NCBI GenBank assembly: GCA_963734125.1
Contig: CAVTGB010000004.1
Span: forward strand, 89,679-153,678
Length of the DNA stretch: 64,000 nucleotides
DNA from: DATARH01 sp963734125
GTDB taxonomy: Bacteria > Pseudomonadota > Alphaproteobacteria > ATCC43930 > CGMCC-115725
Reading direction: 5' to 3'
The notes under the pieces were generated by a model. The model saw nothing but the letters and a program-made list of their open reading frames with translations. It had not been told where the DNA came from and did not search any database. Within the stretch, counting starts at the first letter, position 1. Each line of letters starts with the position of its first letter. Position numbers and translations under genes: made by a program. Positions 7,781 through 16,635 of the stretch are shown here, one piece after another.

Positions 7781-9214
7781 GTGCGCTATCTGAGTACCCG
7801 CGACACTCGGGCCGAACCGGCCACCCATGCCTTCGAGCACGTGCTTCTGGCCGGTCTCGCCGAGGATGGCGGACTTTTCGTCCCCGAAACGCTCCCCGCG
7901 TTCGATCAGGGGACACTGCGCGGCCTCTGCGGCATGCGCTACGCCGAGCTGGCGGCGCGAGTTGTGGCGCGGTTCGCCGGTGACAGCTTTACGGTGACCG
8001 AGCTCTCCCGGCTGAGCGCGGCGGCCTACGGCAATTTCGCCCATGAGGCGGTCGCCCCGCTCATTCAGCTCGACGAGCGGCTCTGGCTTTTGGAGCTGTT
8101 CCACGGTCCGACACTGGCCTTCAAGGACCTGGCGCTGCAGCTTCTCGGCCTCATGTTCGATGCGGTCTTGGGGCGGCGCGGCGAGCAGGTGACGATCGTC
8201 GGCGCGACCTCGGGCGATACCGGCTCGGCCGCGCTCGCCGCCTGCCGCGACAAGGCAGCGCTCGATATCTTCATGCTCTACCCGCAGGGCCGGATCTCCG
8301 AGGTACAGCGCCGGCAGATGACGACAATTGCTGCGGACAACGCCTATGCGCTGGGAATCGAGGGCACGTTCGACGACTGCCAGGACATCGTCAAAGCGCT
8401 GTTCGCCGACGAGGACCTGCGGCGCGATCTTCGCCTCTCGGCGGTCAATTCGATCAATTTCGCGCGGGTGGCGGCGCAGATCGTCTATTACTTCGCCGCC
8501 GGGCTCGCGCTCGGAGCGCCGGATCGGCCGGTTTCGTTCAGCGTGCCGACCGGCAATTTCGGCAATGTCTACGCCGCGCACCTCGCCCGCGGGCTGGGCC
8601 TCTCGATCGAACGGCTGGTCATCGGCACCAATGCCAACGACATCCTGGCACGCTATCTGGCCACCGGCGAGATGACGATCGCCCCGGTCGCGCCGAGCCT
8701 CAGCCCGAGCATGGACATCCAGGTGGCGGGCAATTTCGAGCGCCTGCTGTTCGAGTTGAAGGACCATAACGGCGCCGCCGTCACCGCGGCGCTGCACGAA
8801 TTCCGGCGGACCGGCGCCTTGCCGGCGGACGAGCAGTCGTGGCGGCGCGCGCGTGGCCTCTTCGCCGGGCACCGGGTCGACGATGCGATGACGCTTGCGA
8901 CGATGGCCGATACCTATCGCCGTTCGGGTGTCCTGATCGATCCGCACACCGCGGTCGCGGTCGCCGCGGCTCGGGCCGGAGTCGAGCACGATGGCGGCGC
9001 GACCCCGATGGTGGCGCTTGCCACCGCGCACCCGGCAAAGTTTCCCGACGCCGTCGAACGCGCCACCGGCATCCGCCCGGTCGCGCCACCCGCGCTCGCC
9101 GAGATTATGGAGCGGCGCGAGCGGACCACCATTTTGCCCAACGATGCCGGCGCGGTGGCGCGGTTCGTGCGCGCCCACGCCCGGCGAACCCGACCAAACC
9201 TGGGAGCAGCATGA
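7781..9214 (+). CDS. thrC: Threonine synthase
   Basis: The 477-residue product matches the long bacterial threonine synthases, which convert O-phosphohomoserine to threonine with PLP. It begins MRYLSTRDTR and AEDGGLFVPE, the usual N-terminal pattern. The PLP lysine is K115 in FHGPTLAFKDLALQ. The phosphate-binding loops GATSGDTGSAAL and SVPTGNFGNVYAAHLA are present. The start is GTG at 7781; the nearest AGGAG-like sequence is about 25 bases upstream, so the initiation site is less certain than the identity. The stop overlaps the ATG of the following M16 peptidase (ATGA at 9211-9214), so the two are translationally coupled, an arrangement common in alphaproteobacteria. Confidence 0.95.
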   Translation: MRYLSTRDTRAEPATHAFEHVLLAGLAEDGGLFVPETLPAFDQGTLRGLCGMRYAELAARVVARFAGDSFTVTELSRLSAAAYGNFAHEAVAPLIQLDERLWLLELFHGPTLAFKDLALQLLGLMFDAVLGRRGEQVTIVGATSGDTGSAALAACRDKAALDIFMLYPQGRISEVQRRQMTTIAADNAYALGIEGTFDDCQDIVKALFADEDLRRDLRLSAVNSINFARVAAQIVYYFAAGLALGAPDRPVSFSVPTGNFGNVYAAHLARGLGLSIERLVIGTNANDILARYLATGEMTIAPVAPSLSPSMDIQVAGNFERLLFELKDHNGAAVTAALHEFRRTGALPADEQSWRRARGLFAGHRVDDAMTLATMADTYRRSGVLIDPHTAVAVAAARAGVEHDGGATPMVALATAHPAKFPDAVERATGIRPVAPPALAEIMERRERTTILPNDAGAVARFVRAHARRTRPNLGAA

Positions 9215-10483
9215 CCACAGAGCTAGCGACACTCGCCAACGGCCTACGGATCGTCACCGACCGGATCGATACCGTGGACACCGCCTCAATCGGCCTCTGG
9301 GTCGATGTCGGCACCCGGCACGAGCCGCCGGCGATCAATGGCGCGGCGCATTTCCTCGAACACATGGCGTTCAAGGGCACCGAGCGGCGCAGCGCCCGCG
9401 TCATCGCCGAGGAGATCGAGGCGGTCGGGGGCCTCCTCAACGCCTATACCTCGCGCGAGAGCACCGCCTATTACGCCAAGGTGTTGAAGGAGGACGTGCC
9501 GCTCGCTCTCGATATCCTCGCCGACATCCTCATGCATTCGAGTTTCGATCCGGCCGAGTTCGAGCGCGAGCGCACCGTCATCCTGCAGGAGATCGGGCAG
9601 GCCAACGACACCCCCGACGACATCATTTTCGATCATTTCCAGGAATGCGCGTTTCCCGACCAGGCGATGGGCCGGCCGGTGCTGGGCCGCCCGGAGGTCA
9701 TCCGCCAGCTCTCGCGCGAATCGGTCATCGCCTATCTGCGCGACCATTACGGCGCCGCGCGCATGGTGCTGGCGGCCTCCGGCAATCTCGACCACGAGCG
9801 CATTGTCGCGCTCGCCGACGAGCTCTTCTCGTCGATGTCACCCAATGGCGCCGGCGACCACCCGCTCACCACCGAGCCGGCACGCTACACCGGCGGCGAG
9901 CATCGCGAGGGCCGCGATCTGGAACAGTTGCATCTCGTGCTCGGCTTCCCCGGTCTGACGCTCGCCGACCCGGATTATTACGCCGCCGCGGTGCTGTCGA
10001 CGGCGTTTGGCGGCGGCATGTCGTCCCGGCTTTTTCAGGAGGTGCGCGAGAAGCGCGGTCTGGTCTACACGATCCACAGCTTCGCCCACAGCTACCACGA
10101 CGGCGGGCTGTTCGGGATCTATGCCGGGACCGGTGAAGAGGACGCGGGCGAACTGATGCCGGTGTTGTGCGAGGAGACGATGCGGCTCGCCGACGGGCTG
10201 ACGGCGGTCGAGTTGGCCCGCGCCAAGGCGCAGATGAAGGCTGGGCTCTTGATGTCGCTTGGAGAGCACCGGGGCGCGCTGCGAGCAGATGGCGCAGCAC
10301 ATGCTGATCCACGGCACCCCGTTCGACCCCGCCGACATGGTGCGCCGCATCGAGGCGGTCGACGATGCCGCGATTGCGCGCGTCGTCGCCGGGTGGCGAG
10401 CGGCGCCCCCGACCTTGGCCGCGCTCGGCCCGGTCGGGCAACTCGAAGGTTTCGAGCGTCTGCGCGCCCGACTCGCGGCGTGA
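9211..10483 (+). CDS. M16 family zinc peptidase (processing-peptidase-like), one frameshift
   Basis: The product is a pitrilysin/processing-peptidase homologue of about 420 residues. The inverted zinc motif HFLEH (H47, E50, H51) is followed by ERTVILQEIGQANDTPDD, which holds the third ligand, and by the C-terminal half with FGGGMSSRLFQEVREKRGL. The ATG overlaps the thrC stop by four bases. At about 10,255-10,262 one extra base (TCGCTTGGAGAGC where TCGCTGGAGAGC would restore the frame) moves the last 75 residues into another frame, where they read normally (TGARCEQMAQHMLIHG to the stop at 10,483). A single-base error in the sequence is the likeliest cause. An uncorrected frame runs on wrongly to 10,650. 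Confidence 0.85.
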
Positions 10484-10499
10484 GGAGGCTGGACCAGCG

Positions 10500-11099
10500 A
10501 TGGCTCCGCAGCGCAAGACCTTTCCCCGCCTCTTTCTCGCCCGGCCGGACCCGTTTCGGCTGGTCGGCGAGCGGGTGTTCCTGCGTCCGCCGGAACGCGG
10601 CGATTACGAGGAGTGGGCAAGCTTGCGCGCCCGCTCGCGCGACTTCCTGACGCCGTGGGAGCCGACCTGGCCGCCCGATGCGCTGAGCCGCCCCAATTTC
10701 CGCGCTCGGGTTTCCCGCTATACCGAGGATTGGCGCACCGACCAGGGTTACAACTTCTTTATTTTTCGCAACGATGAGGTGCTGGCGGGCGGCATCGGTC
10801 TGTCCAATATGCGCCGTGGCGTCGCCGAGACCGCGAGCCTTGGCTACTGGATCGGCGAGCCTTTTGCCCAGCAGCGTTACATGAGTGCGGCATTGCCGCT
10901 GGTGCTCGACTTCGCCTTCGACCGGCTGCACCTCTACCGGGTCGAGGCCGCCTGCCTCCCGACCAACGTGCCGAGCCGCGCGCTCCTCCTGCGCACCGGG
11001 TTTCAGCAGGAGGGCTACGCCCGCAACTACCTGCTGATCGACGGCAAGCGCCAGGACCACCTGTTGTTCGCGATCCTGCGCGAGGATTGGCGGCGCTGA
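10500..11099 (+). CDS. GNAT acetyltransferase, RimJ/RimL type
   Basis: The 199-residue product has the layout of ribosomal-protein-alanine N-acetyltransferases. It shows LVGERVFLRPPERGDYEEW at the start, a central GGIGLSNMRRGVAETASLGYWIG, then AALPLVLDFAFDRLHLYRVEA and NVPSRALLLRTGFQQEGYAR, the acetyl-CoA-binding and C-terminal helices. It transfers acetyl from acetyl-CoA to an N-terminal amine; the target is unknown. ATG 10,500 is preceded by GAGGAGG about 12 bases upstream, overlapping the end of the M16 peptidase gene, so thrC, the peptidase and this gene form one transcription unit. Longer in-frame starts exist upstream but lie inside the peptidase coding region. Confidence 0.85.
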   Translation: MAPQRKTFPRLFLARPDPFRLVGERVFLRPPERGDYEEWASLRARSRDFLTPWEPTWPPDALSRPNFRARVSRYTEDWRTDQGYNFFIFRNDEVLAGGIGLSNMRRGVAETASLGYWIGEPFAQQRYMSAALPLVLDFAFDRLHLYRVEAACLPTNVPSRALLLRTGFQQEGYARNYLLIDGKRQDHLLFAILREDWRR

Positions 11100-11134
11100 A
11101 CTTTCGCCTCACCGGCCCCGGACGACCGGGCGGG

Positions 11135-11693
11135 TCACGCGTGCCCGGCGTCGGTCGACAGCGCGGTCAGGTCGACGCCAAGCTTGGCCAGCGCACGCTG
11201 CCATTTGGCGTCGAAATCATCATCGAAAACTAGATCGGAATCGGCGGGGACCGAGAGCCAGCCATTGGCCTGCATCTCGGCGTCGAGCTGGCCCGGCGCC
11301 CAGCCGGCATAGCCGAGCGCCAAGAGGATGCGGCGCGGCCCCTCGCCCTTGCCGATCGCGCGCAGGATGTCGAGCGTCGCGGTCATCGCGAACTCTTCGC
11401 CGACGATCAGCGTCGCGTCTTCGCGATAATCGGCGCTGTGCAGCACAAAGCCGCGCCCGGGCTCGACCGGCCCGCCGAAATGCACCGGACGGGCGCGGTT
11501 GAGTCGCGCTCGGCTCGAGCTTCAGATGGGTGAACAGCTCGTCCATCGTCAGCGAGGCCACGAGCTTGTTGACGACCAGGCCCATCGCCCCCGCGCTCCC
11601 GCTGTGCGCGCAGATATAGACCACCGAACGGGCGAAGCGCGGGTCCGTCATCTGCGGCATCGCGACGAGAAGTTGACCGGTCAGCGAGTTCAT
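11135..11693 (-). CDS. YqgE/AlgH family protein (UPF0301), one frameshift
   Basis: Two overlapping frames join to give one normal protein of about 185 residues. MNSLTGQLLVAMPQMTDPRF and YICAHSGSAGAMGLVVNKL come from the first. HFGGPVEPGRGFVLHSADY, FAMTATLDILRAI and LLALGYAGWAPGQLDAEM come from the second, ending at 11,135. These are the hallmark segments of YqgE/AlgH, a small cytosolic family of unsettled biochemical role once linked to alginate regulation. The frame changes at about 11,490-11,505, between LKLEPSATQ and the HFGGPV block. An indel in the sequence is likely because both halves are well preserved. A second, more damaged family member lies beyond the peroxiredoxin gene. Confidence 0.8.
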
Positions 11694-11924
11694 CGCCGCC
11701 TCCACTGCACGCCATTCGCGGCTCCATCGCGCAAGATAAGCCCGTCCCGAGCGATGCGTGGCGAAAAAAGAAGCGCCGGTTCGAGCGCGGCCGCTCCCCG
11801 TTGCCGGCTCCGCCACGGCGCGGCGTTTACGGCCGGCGCCCGGCTATGCTATCGGTGGCGCCCCCATGCCGCCGGCCGCGTCGATGCGGTCCGGCGGCGG
11901 AATGAAATTCAGAGGGACGATCCC

Positions 11925-12410
11925 ATGACGATCCAGGTTGGCGACAAGATACCGGCGGCGACCTTCAAATATGTGACCCCGGAAGGCCCCAAGGACATCA
12001 CCACCGACGAACTGTTCGGCGGCAAGAAGGTGGTGCTGTTCGCCGTGCCCGGCGCCTTTACCCCGGCCTGTTCGCAGCGCCACCTGCCGGGCTATGTCGA
12101 CAAGGCGGCCGAGCTCAAGCGCAAGGGCGTCGACACGATCGCCTGCATCGCGGTCAACGACCAGGCGGTGATGGGCGCCTGGGGCAAGGCGCAGAACGTC
12201 GGCGACAAGGTGATGATGCTGGCCGACGGCAGCGCCGACTTCGCCCGCGCGGTCGGGCTCGACATCGATCTCAGCCGGGCCGGTCTCGGCACCCGCTCGA
12301 AGCGCTATTCGATGCTGGTCGAGGACGGCACGGTCAAGGCGCTCAATGTCGAGCAGGTGCCGAGCCAGGTCGAGGTCTCCAGCGCCGACGCAATGCTGAA
12401 GGCGCTGTAG
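11925..12410 (+). CDS. Peroxiredoxin, Prx5/AhpE-like redoxin
   Basis: The 161-residue protein reduces hydrogen peroxide and organic peroxides using a peroxidatic cysteine. The active site is C49 in AVPGAFTPACSQRHLPGY, with the conserved P and T upstream, characteristic of the Prx5 group (relatives of human PRDX5 and plant type II peroxiredoxins). It starts MTIQVGDKIPAATF at ATG 11,925 with AGAGGGA about 8 bases upstream; longer in-frame starts lie in non-coding sequence. There is no signal peptide, so it is cytoplasmic. It sits between two minus-strand YqgE-family genes, an arrangement also seen in other alphaproteobacteria as far as I recall. Confidence 0.95.
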   Translation: MTIQVGDKIPAATFKYVTPEGPKDITTDELFGGKKVVLFAVPGAFTPACSQRHLPGYVDKAAELKRKGVDTIACIAVNDQAVMGAWGKAQNVGDKVMMLADGSADFARAVGLDIDLSRAGLGTRSKRYSMLVEDGTVKALNVEQVPSQVEVSSADAMLKAL

Positions 12411-12424
12411 ACGACCGCTGCCGC

Positions 12425-13124
12425 TCACAATTCGCGGGCTGCGGCGGGCGAGGGCCTTCTCCCAAACCGTGCTGCGCTCGGCGTCGAAGACGAGGTCGGG
12501 CTCGGCCGGCGCGGTGAACCAGCCGTGGCGCGCGATCTCGCCTTCGAGTTGGCCCGCGCCCCACCCGGCATAGCCGAGCGCGAACAGGTATTTCGCGGGA
12601 CCCGATGAGCGGCCGATGTCGCGCAGCACCTCCGGGCTCGCGGTCATCGCCAGGTCGCTAGTGACGACGAGGGTTTGCGGGGCGGCGGTATTCGGCGCTG
12701 TGGACGACAAAGCCCAATTCCGTCTGGACCGGTCCGCCGAGAAACACCCGGATCGTGCCCTCGAGCGGTGCTGTCCTTGTCATCCTTACCGTCCCCGCGG
12801 TCGGAATCCGACAGCACGGCGGCGAGCGGACGCTCGCCCAGCGGATGGTTGATGACGATGCCGAAGGCGCCGCTTACTGTCGTGCCGCAGCAGCAGGACC
12901 ACCGCGTGGACGAAGCGCGGATCCTGGATCTCCGCCGAGGCGATCAACAAGTCGCCGGCCGGCGGGTCGGCAGCGGGCGGGCTGACGGCAGGCGGGCTGA
13001 CGGCGGGCGGGCTGACAGCCGGCGGGGCGTCTTGCGCGGCGTTCGCGATCGCCGCAAACAGCGCCGCCATGCAGAATAGGGTGGCCAGAGAGCGTGGCAC
13101 CTTCCAGGGGATCGTCATTGTCAT
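12425..13124 (-). pseudogene. Second YqgE/AlgH-family gene with signal peptide and Pro-rich linker, multiply frameshifted
   Basis: The N-terminus MTMTIPWKVPRSLATLFCMA plus AALFAAIANAAQ looks like a signal peptide, unusual for YqgE. A proline-rich stretch of AVSPP repeats follows (three 15-base units at 12,973-13,017). Then YqgE segments appear in successive frames: GDLLIASAEIQDPRFVHAVV, then SGAFGIVINHPLGERPLAAVLSD, then TIRVFLGGPVQTELGFVVHS, then TSDLAMTASPEVLRDIG and FALGYAGWGAGQLEGEIA, ending probably at the TGA at 12,425. At least three or four indels are needed between 12,430 and 12,890. It may be a decayed exported paralogue or a poorly sequenced intact gene. The YqgE assignment of the pieces is firm; the end is uncertain. 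Confidence 0.65.
12973..13017 (-). repeat. Three 15-base tandem repeats encoding AVSPP units
   Basis: Three near-identical 15-base units (12,973, 12,988 and 13,003) differ at only a few positions. Read on the minus strand they encode the proline-rich linker after the signal peptide of the second YqgE-like gene. Such units can expand or contract without breaking the frame. Confidence 0.85.
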
Positions 13125-13205
13125 TGCCAGCGAACCGAAGCAATCTCGTGCCTATAGTGCCTCAATTCCTTTGCGATTGCTTCCTCGCCCTTTGGGCTCC
13201 TCGCT

Positions 13206-14231
13206 ATGACAACGACGCACGACCTCCCCCTCGGCCGGCTCGCAGCGTGGCTGCGCCATCATGTCGAGGGGTTTCGCGGACCGCTTGCCGCCGACCGGTT
13301 CACCGGCGGGCAGTCGAACCCGACCTACAAGCTCGAGGCCGCCTCCGGCCCCTATGTCCTGCGCCGAAAGCCGCCCGGCGTGCTGTTGCCGAGCGCGCAT
13401 GCGGTCGACCGCGAGTTCCGCGTCATGCGTGCCCTTGCGGCGACCCCGGTTCCGGTGCCGCGCGTTCATGCTTTGTGCGAGGACGACAGCGTCATCGGCA
13501 GCGCCTTTTATGTGATGGAATTTCTCGACGGCCGGATCTTCTGGGAGCAAAGCCTGCCCGAGGTAAGGCCGGCCGAGCGCGCGGCGATGTTCGATTCGAT
13601 GAACGCGGTCATCGCTGCCCTCCACAGCGTCGACTACGAAGCGGTCGGGCTCGGTGATTTCGGGCGCCCGGGCAATTACATGGGCCGCCAGATCGCGCGC
13701 TGGAGCCGCCAATACCGTGCCTCGGAGACCGAGAAAATCGCGGCGATGGACGCCCTCATCGACTGGCTGCCGCAGCGTCTCCCAGAGGAGAGCGCTCCCC
13801 GAGTCGTCCACGGCGACTATCGGATGGACAATCTGGTCTTCCACAAGACCGAGCCGCGCGTCATCGGCATCCTCGATTGGGAATTGTCGACGATTGGCGA
13901 TCCCCTCGCCGATTTTGCCTATCACGCGATGACCTGGCGGGTGACGCCCGCATTGTTTCGCGGGCTCGCCGGCATCGATTTCGCAGCGTCCGGAATCCCC
14001 GACGAAGCCGCCTATGTGGCGGCCTATTGCCGGCGCACCGGGCGCGAGCAGGTCGCCTCCTGGGAGTTTTACATGGTCTATAGCCTCTTCCGCATCGCCG
14101 CGATCGTGCAGGGCATCGCCAAGCGCGCGATCGAGGGTACCGCGGCGAGCGAGGAAGCGCGCGAGGTCGGACGCCTGGCGCGCCCGTTCGCCGACCAGGC
14201 CTGGGCGCTCGCGCGCTCGCTCGGCGGTTGA
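13206..14231 (+). CDS. Phosphotransferase family protein (APH/ACAD10-like kinase fold)
   Basis: The 341-residue product has the aminoglycoside-phosphotransferase/choline-kinase fold. The nucleotide-binding region FTGGQSNPTYKLEA and YVLRRKPPGVLLPSAH (about 30-65) is followed by the catalytic loop HGDYRMDNLVFH and the metal-binding ILDWELSTIGDPLADFAYH. The RKPPG-LLPSAH and ELSTIGDPLADLAY patterns are those of the family fused to acyl-CoA dehydrogenases in ACAD10/11, which phosphorylate 4-hydroxyacyl-CoAs. I infer a small-molecule rather than an antibiotic kinase. No acyl-CoA dehydrogenase is adjacent. The ATG at 13,206 is the only start that keeps the entire N-terminal motif. A glycosyltransferase gene follows 35 bases downstream. 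Confidence 0.85.
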   Translation: MTTTHDLPLGRLAAWLRHHVEGFRGPLAADRFTGGQSNPTYKLEAASGPYVLRRKPPGVLLPSAHAVDREFRVMRALAATPVPVPRVHALCEDDSVIGSAFYVMEFLDGRIFWEQSLPEVRPAERAAMFDSMNAVIAALHSVDYEAVGLGDFGRPGNYMGRQIARWSRQYRASETEKIAAMDALIDWLPQRLPEESAPRVVHGDYRMDNLVFHKTEPRVIGILDWELSTIGDPLADFAYHAMTWRVTPALFRGLAGIDFAASGIPDEAAYVAAYCRRTGREQVASWEFYMVYSLFRIAAIVQGIAKRAIEGTAASEEAREVGRLARPFADQAWALARSLGG

Positions 14232-14266
14232 GGCCGCGGCGCGATCCGCAGTCGAGGCACAAGGCG

Positions 14267-15280
14267 ATGAACATCCTGCTCTTGAATTACGAATACACGT
14301 TGACCGGCTCGACACTCCTCCTCCTGCGCCTGGCCGAACATCTGCGGCGGTCCGGGCACCGGGTGACCGCATCGGCGGCCCTTCCGGCGCCCGGGCCAAT
14401 CAGGGCGATGTACCAGGAGCGCGGGTTCACCGTGCTCGACCCGCCGTTTACCGCCTCATTCGACCTCGCCATCTGCAATACCGTGATGACCGCGCCCCAG
14501 CTCCTGACTTGCGCCGGCGTGATGAAGACGATCTGGTGGATTCACGAGGGGTCGGTCGGCCTCGAGTATCTGCTGTACAATCCGGCCCAATGCGAGGCCT
14601 TTGCCCGGGCCAGCGTGGTGGTCTTCCCGATCGATCATCTGCGCGACACGATCTATCGCTCGCTGATCTACACCTACGAGCAGAGCCGCTTTGTCACCAT
14701 TCCCGGCGGCATTCCGCCGATCGCGCCGTCCGCTCAGCGCAGCGTCGCCGGCAGCGAACTCCGCGTGGTGTCGGTTGGCGCCATCTATCCGCGCAAACGG
14801 CACGAGGATCTGATCCGGGCGATGATGCTCTACGCGCATCCCGCGGCACGCTGCATCATCGCGGGCAAGCTCTACAGCCTGCCGGATGATTGCCTGCGGA
14901 TCATCGAGGCGAACCCGCAAACCTTCGAGCTGGTCGGGGAGATCGACAACGCCGACGCTCTTCGGCTGATCGGTTCCGCCGATGTCTTCTGCCTACCGTC
15001 GGGTTCGGAGGTGCTGCCGATGACGATCCTCGAAGCGGCGATGCTGGAGCGGCCGATGGTGCTTTCGGATCTGTCGGTCTACGAGGGCCTATGGCGCCAT
15101 GGCCGCAATTGCCTCCTCTACCCGGTCGGCGCCGTTGGCATGCTCGCCCAATCGATTGCGATGGTCGCCGGCAACGCCGATCTGCGCACCCGGCTCGGCG
15201 CCGCGGCGCGACAGACGGCGGCTCCCTATACCGAAACTGCGTTCTTTGCCCGCTTCGACGCCGTGCTCGACGGGCTCTAG
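14267..15280 (+). CDS. Glycosyltransferase, GT-B fold, family 4-like
   Basis: The 337-residue product shows a GT-B glycosyltransferase layout. The N-terminal acceptor domain starts MNILLLNYEYTLTGSTLLLL. The C-terminal donor domain begins near ELRVVSVGAIYPRKRHEDLIRAM and contains LIGSADVFCLPSGSEVLPMTILEAAMLERPMV, the E-x7-E type nucleotide-sugar-binding region of GT4 enzymes. Donor and acceptor cannot be deduced. IWWIHEGSVG in the N-terminal half resembles rhamnan/O-antigen-type glycosyltransferases, so a surface polysaccharide is a reasonable guess only. The start at ATG 14,267 (AAGG just upstream) was preferred over 14,228, which is inside a GC-rich spacer. No other polysaccharide genes are adjacent. 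Confidence 0.8.
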   Translation: MNILLLNYEYTLTGSTLLLLRLAEHLRRSGHRVTASAALPAPGPIRAMYQERGFTVLDPPFTASFDLAICNTVMTAPQLLTCAGVMKTIWWIHEGSVGLEYLLYNPAQCEAFARASVVVFPIDHLRDTIYRSLIYTYEQSRFVTIPGGIPPIAPSAQRSVAGSELRVVSVGAIYPRKRHEDLIRAMMLYAHPAARCIIAGKLYSLPDDCLRIIEANPQTFELVGEIDNADALRLIGSADVFCLPSGSEVLPMTILEAAMLERPMVLSDLSVYEGLWRHGRNCLLYPVGAVGMLAQSIAMVAGNADLRTRLGAAARQTAAPYTETAFFARFDAVLDGL

Positions 15281-15288
15281 CCCCCTCG

Positions 15289-16275
15289 CTACATCAGCCG
15301 CACGAGCTGCTTGCGGCGGTGCACGGCTGAGGCCAGCACGCAGAGGATCTCGAACATCATCGTGGCGCCGACGAGCGCAGTGTTGCCGCTGGGATCGAAC
15401 GGCGGGGCGACCTCGACGACATCGCCGCCGATGAGGTCGAGGCCTTCCAGACCGCGGATCATCTGCTGCGCATCGGCGGTCGAGAAGCCGCCGATCTCGG
15501 GGGTGCCGGTGCCCGGCGCGTAGACCGGATCGAGCCCGTCGACATCGAAGGTGACATAGGCCGGGCCATCGCCGACGATGCGGCGCGCCTCGGCGATAAC
15601 GGCTTCGGGGCCGAGCCGGAAGAATTCCTCGATATGGACGATGCGGATGCCGGCGCCGGTCGCCCAGTCCTTCTCGCCCGGGTCGTACATCGAGCCGCGC
15701 ACGCCGATTTGGATCATCCGGTGCGGATCGATGAGGCCCTCCTCGATGGCGCGGCGAAACGGCGTGCCGTGGGTGTATTTCTCGCCCCCAAAATAGCTGT
15801 CGCTGGTGTCGGAATGGGCGTCGAAATGGATGACCCCGACCGGCTCCTCGCGGGCGATCGCGCGCAGTATCGGCAGAGTGACGAGATGGTCGCCTCCGGC
15901 TGACAGCGGCGCCGCGCCGGCCTTATGGAGCCGGCAATAGAACGCCTCGATCCGCTGCATCGCGTCGCTGAGGTCGATCGGGTTGACCGGCGCGTCGCCG
16001 TGGTCGCCGACCCGGCACAATTCATAGGGCGCAACAAGGCTGACATGATGCACCCGGCGCATCAGCGTCGACATGTTGCGGATCTCGCGCGGCCCGTGCC
16101 GCGCCCCCGGCCGGTTGGTGGTGCCGCCATCCCACGGCACGCCGACGATCGCGATGTCGAGCTTGGCAGGGTTCCGCTCGATCGGCAGCCGCATAAAGGT
16201 GGCGACCTCGCCAAAGCGCGGCATCACCATGCCGGAGAGCGGCTCGGGGAATTTGCCAGGGGACGTATCAGCCAT
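15289..16275 (-). CDS. speB: Agmatinase/guanidinobutyrase-type ureohydrolase
   Basis: The 328-residue product has all the dinuclear manganese motifs of the arginase superfamily: GGDHLVTLP, HFDAHSDTSDSYFGG and TFDVDGLDPVYAPGTGTPE. The segment YTHGTPFRRAIEEGLIDPHR is typical of agmatinases and guanidino-acid hydrolases rather than arginases. The enzyme would release urea from agmatine (to putrescine) or from guanidinobutyrate or guanidinopropionate; the sequence alone does not separate these. The ATG at 16,275 gives MADTSPGKFPEPLSG, a normal N-terminus; an upstream extension to 17,271 is antisense to the aldolase gene and is not real. It is convergent with the glycosyltransferase, only 8 bases between stops. 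Confidence 0.85.
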   Translation of the reverse strand: MADTSPGKFPEPLSGMVMPRFGEVATFMRLPIERNPAKLDIAIVGVPWDGGTTNRPGARHGPREIRNMSTLMRRVHHVSLVAPYELCRVGDHGDAPVNPIDLSDAMQRIEAFYCRLHKAGAAPLSAGGDHLVTLPILRAIAREEPVGVIHFDAHSDTSDSYFGGEKYTHGTPFRRAIEEGLIDPHRMIQIGVRGSMYDPGEKDWATGAGIRIVHIEEFFRLGPEAVIAEARRIVGDGPAYVTFDVDGLDPVYAPGTGTPEIGGFSTADAQQMIRGLEGLDLIGGDVVEVAPPFDPSGNTALVGATMMFEILCVLASAVHRRKQLVRLM

Positions 16276-16350
16276 GGCCTTAATATAGGCACGCGTCGCC
16301 CGCCGGCGAAGTGACCGATACGTGGCGGGCCAGCGGAGGCTGAGGGTGGA

Positions 16351-16536
16351 ATGCTGACCAGGGAAATTTTCTACGGAATGAATATCCTGACCCTGGCGGG
16401 CTTCGCCGCGATGGGGATTGGCCTTGCCCTCAACCGCCAGGGACAGCTTGGCGCTCCCGGCGCCTACGCGCTGATGGGGGCGGGGACGGCGCTGGTATTT
16501 GTGGGTATCTATGTCGCGGTGCCCGCTGCACCGTGA
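16351..16536 (+). CDS. Small membrane protein of unknown function
   Basis: The frame encodes 61 residues, MLTREIFYGMNILTLAGFAA and onward, with two predicted membrane segments (about 10-28 and 40-58) separated by a short NRQGQLGAPGA loop. GAGGGTGGA precedes the ATG. It belongs to no family I recognise. It lies 99 bases before the HpcH/HpaI aldolase on the same strand and may share its transcript. The coding case rests on the hydrophobic pattern and ribosome-binding site only. Confidence 0.5.
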   Translation: MLTREIFYGMNILTLAGFAAMGIGLALNRQGQLGAPGAYALMGAGTALVFVGIYVAVPAAP

Positions 16537-16635
16537 GCCGGTAGCGCCGCCTCGGTTGCAACGTCGGACGAAGCGCGGGATGCTGCACTCAACCCGCCCA
16601 ACCGATTGCCCACCCAACATTAGGAGGATCCGGCC

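Noticed and set aside
12960..13020. Possible CRISPR-like repeats
   Set aside because: Contiguous 15-base coding repeats with no spacers.
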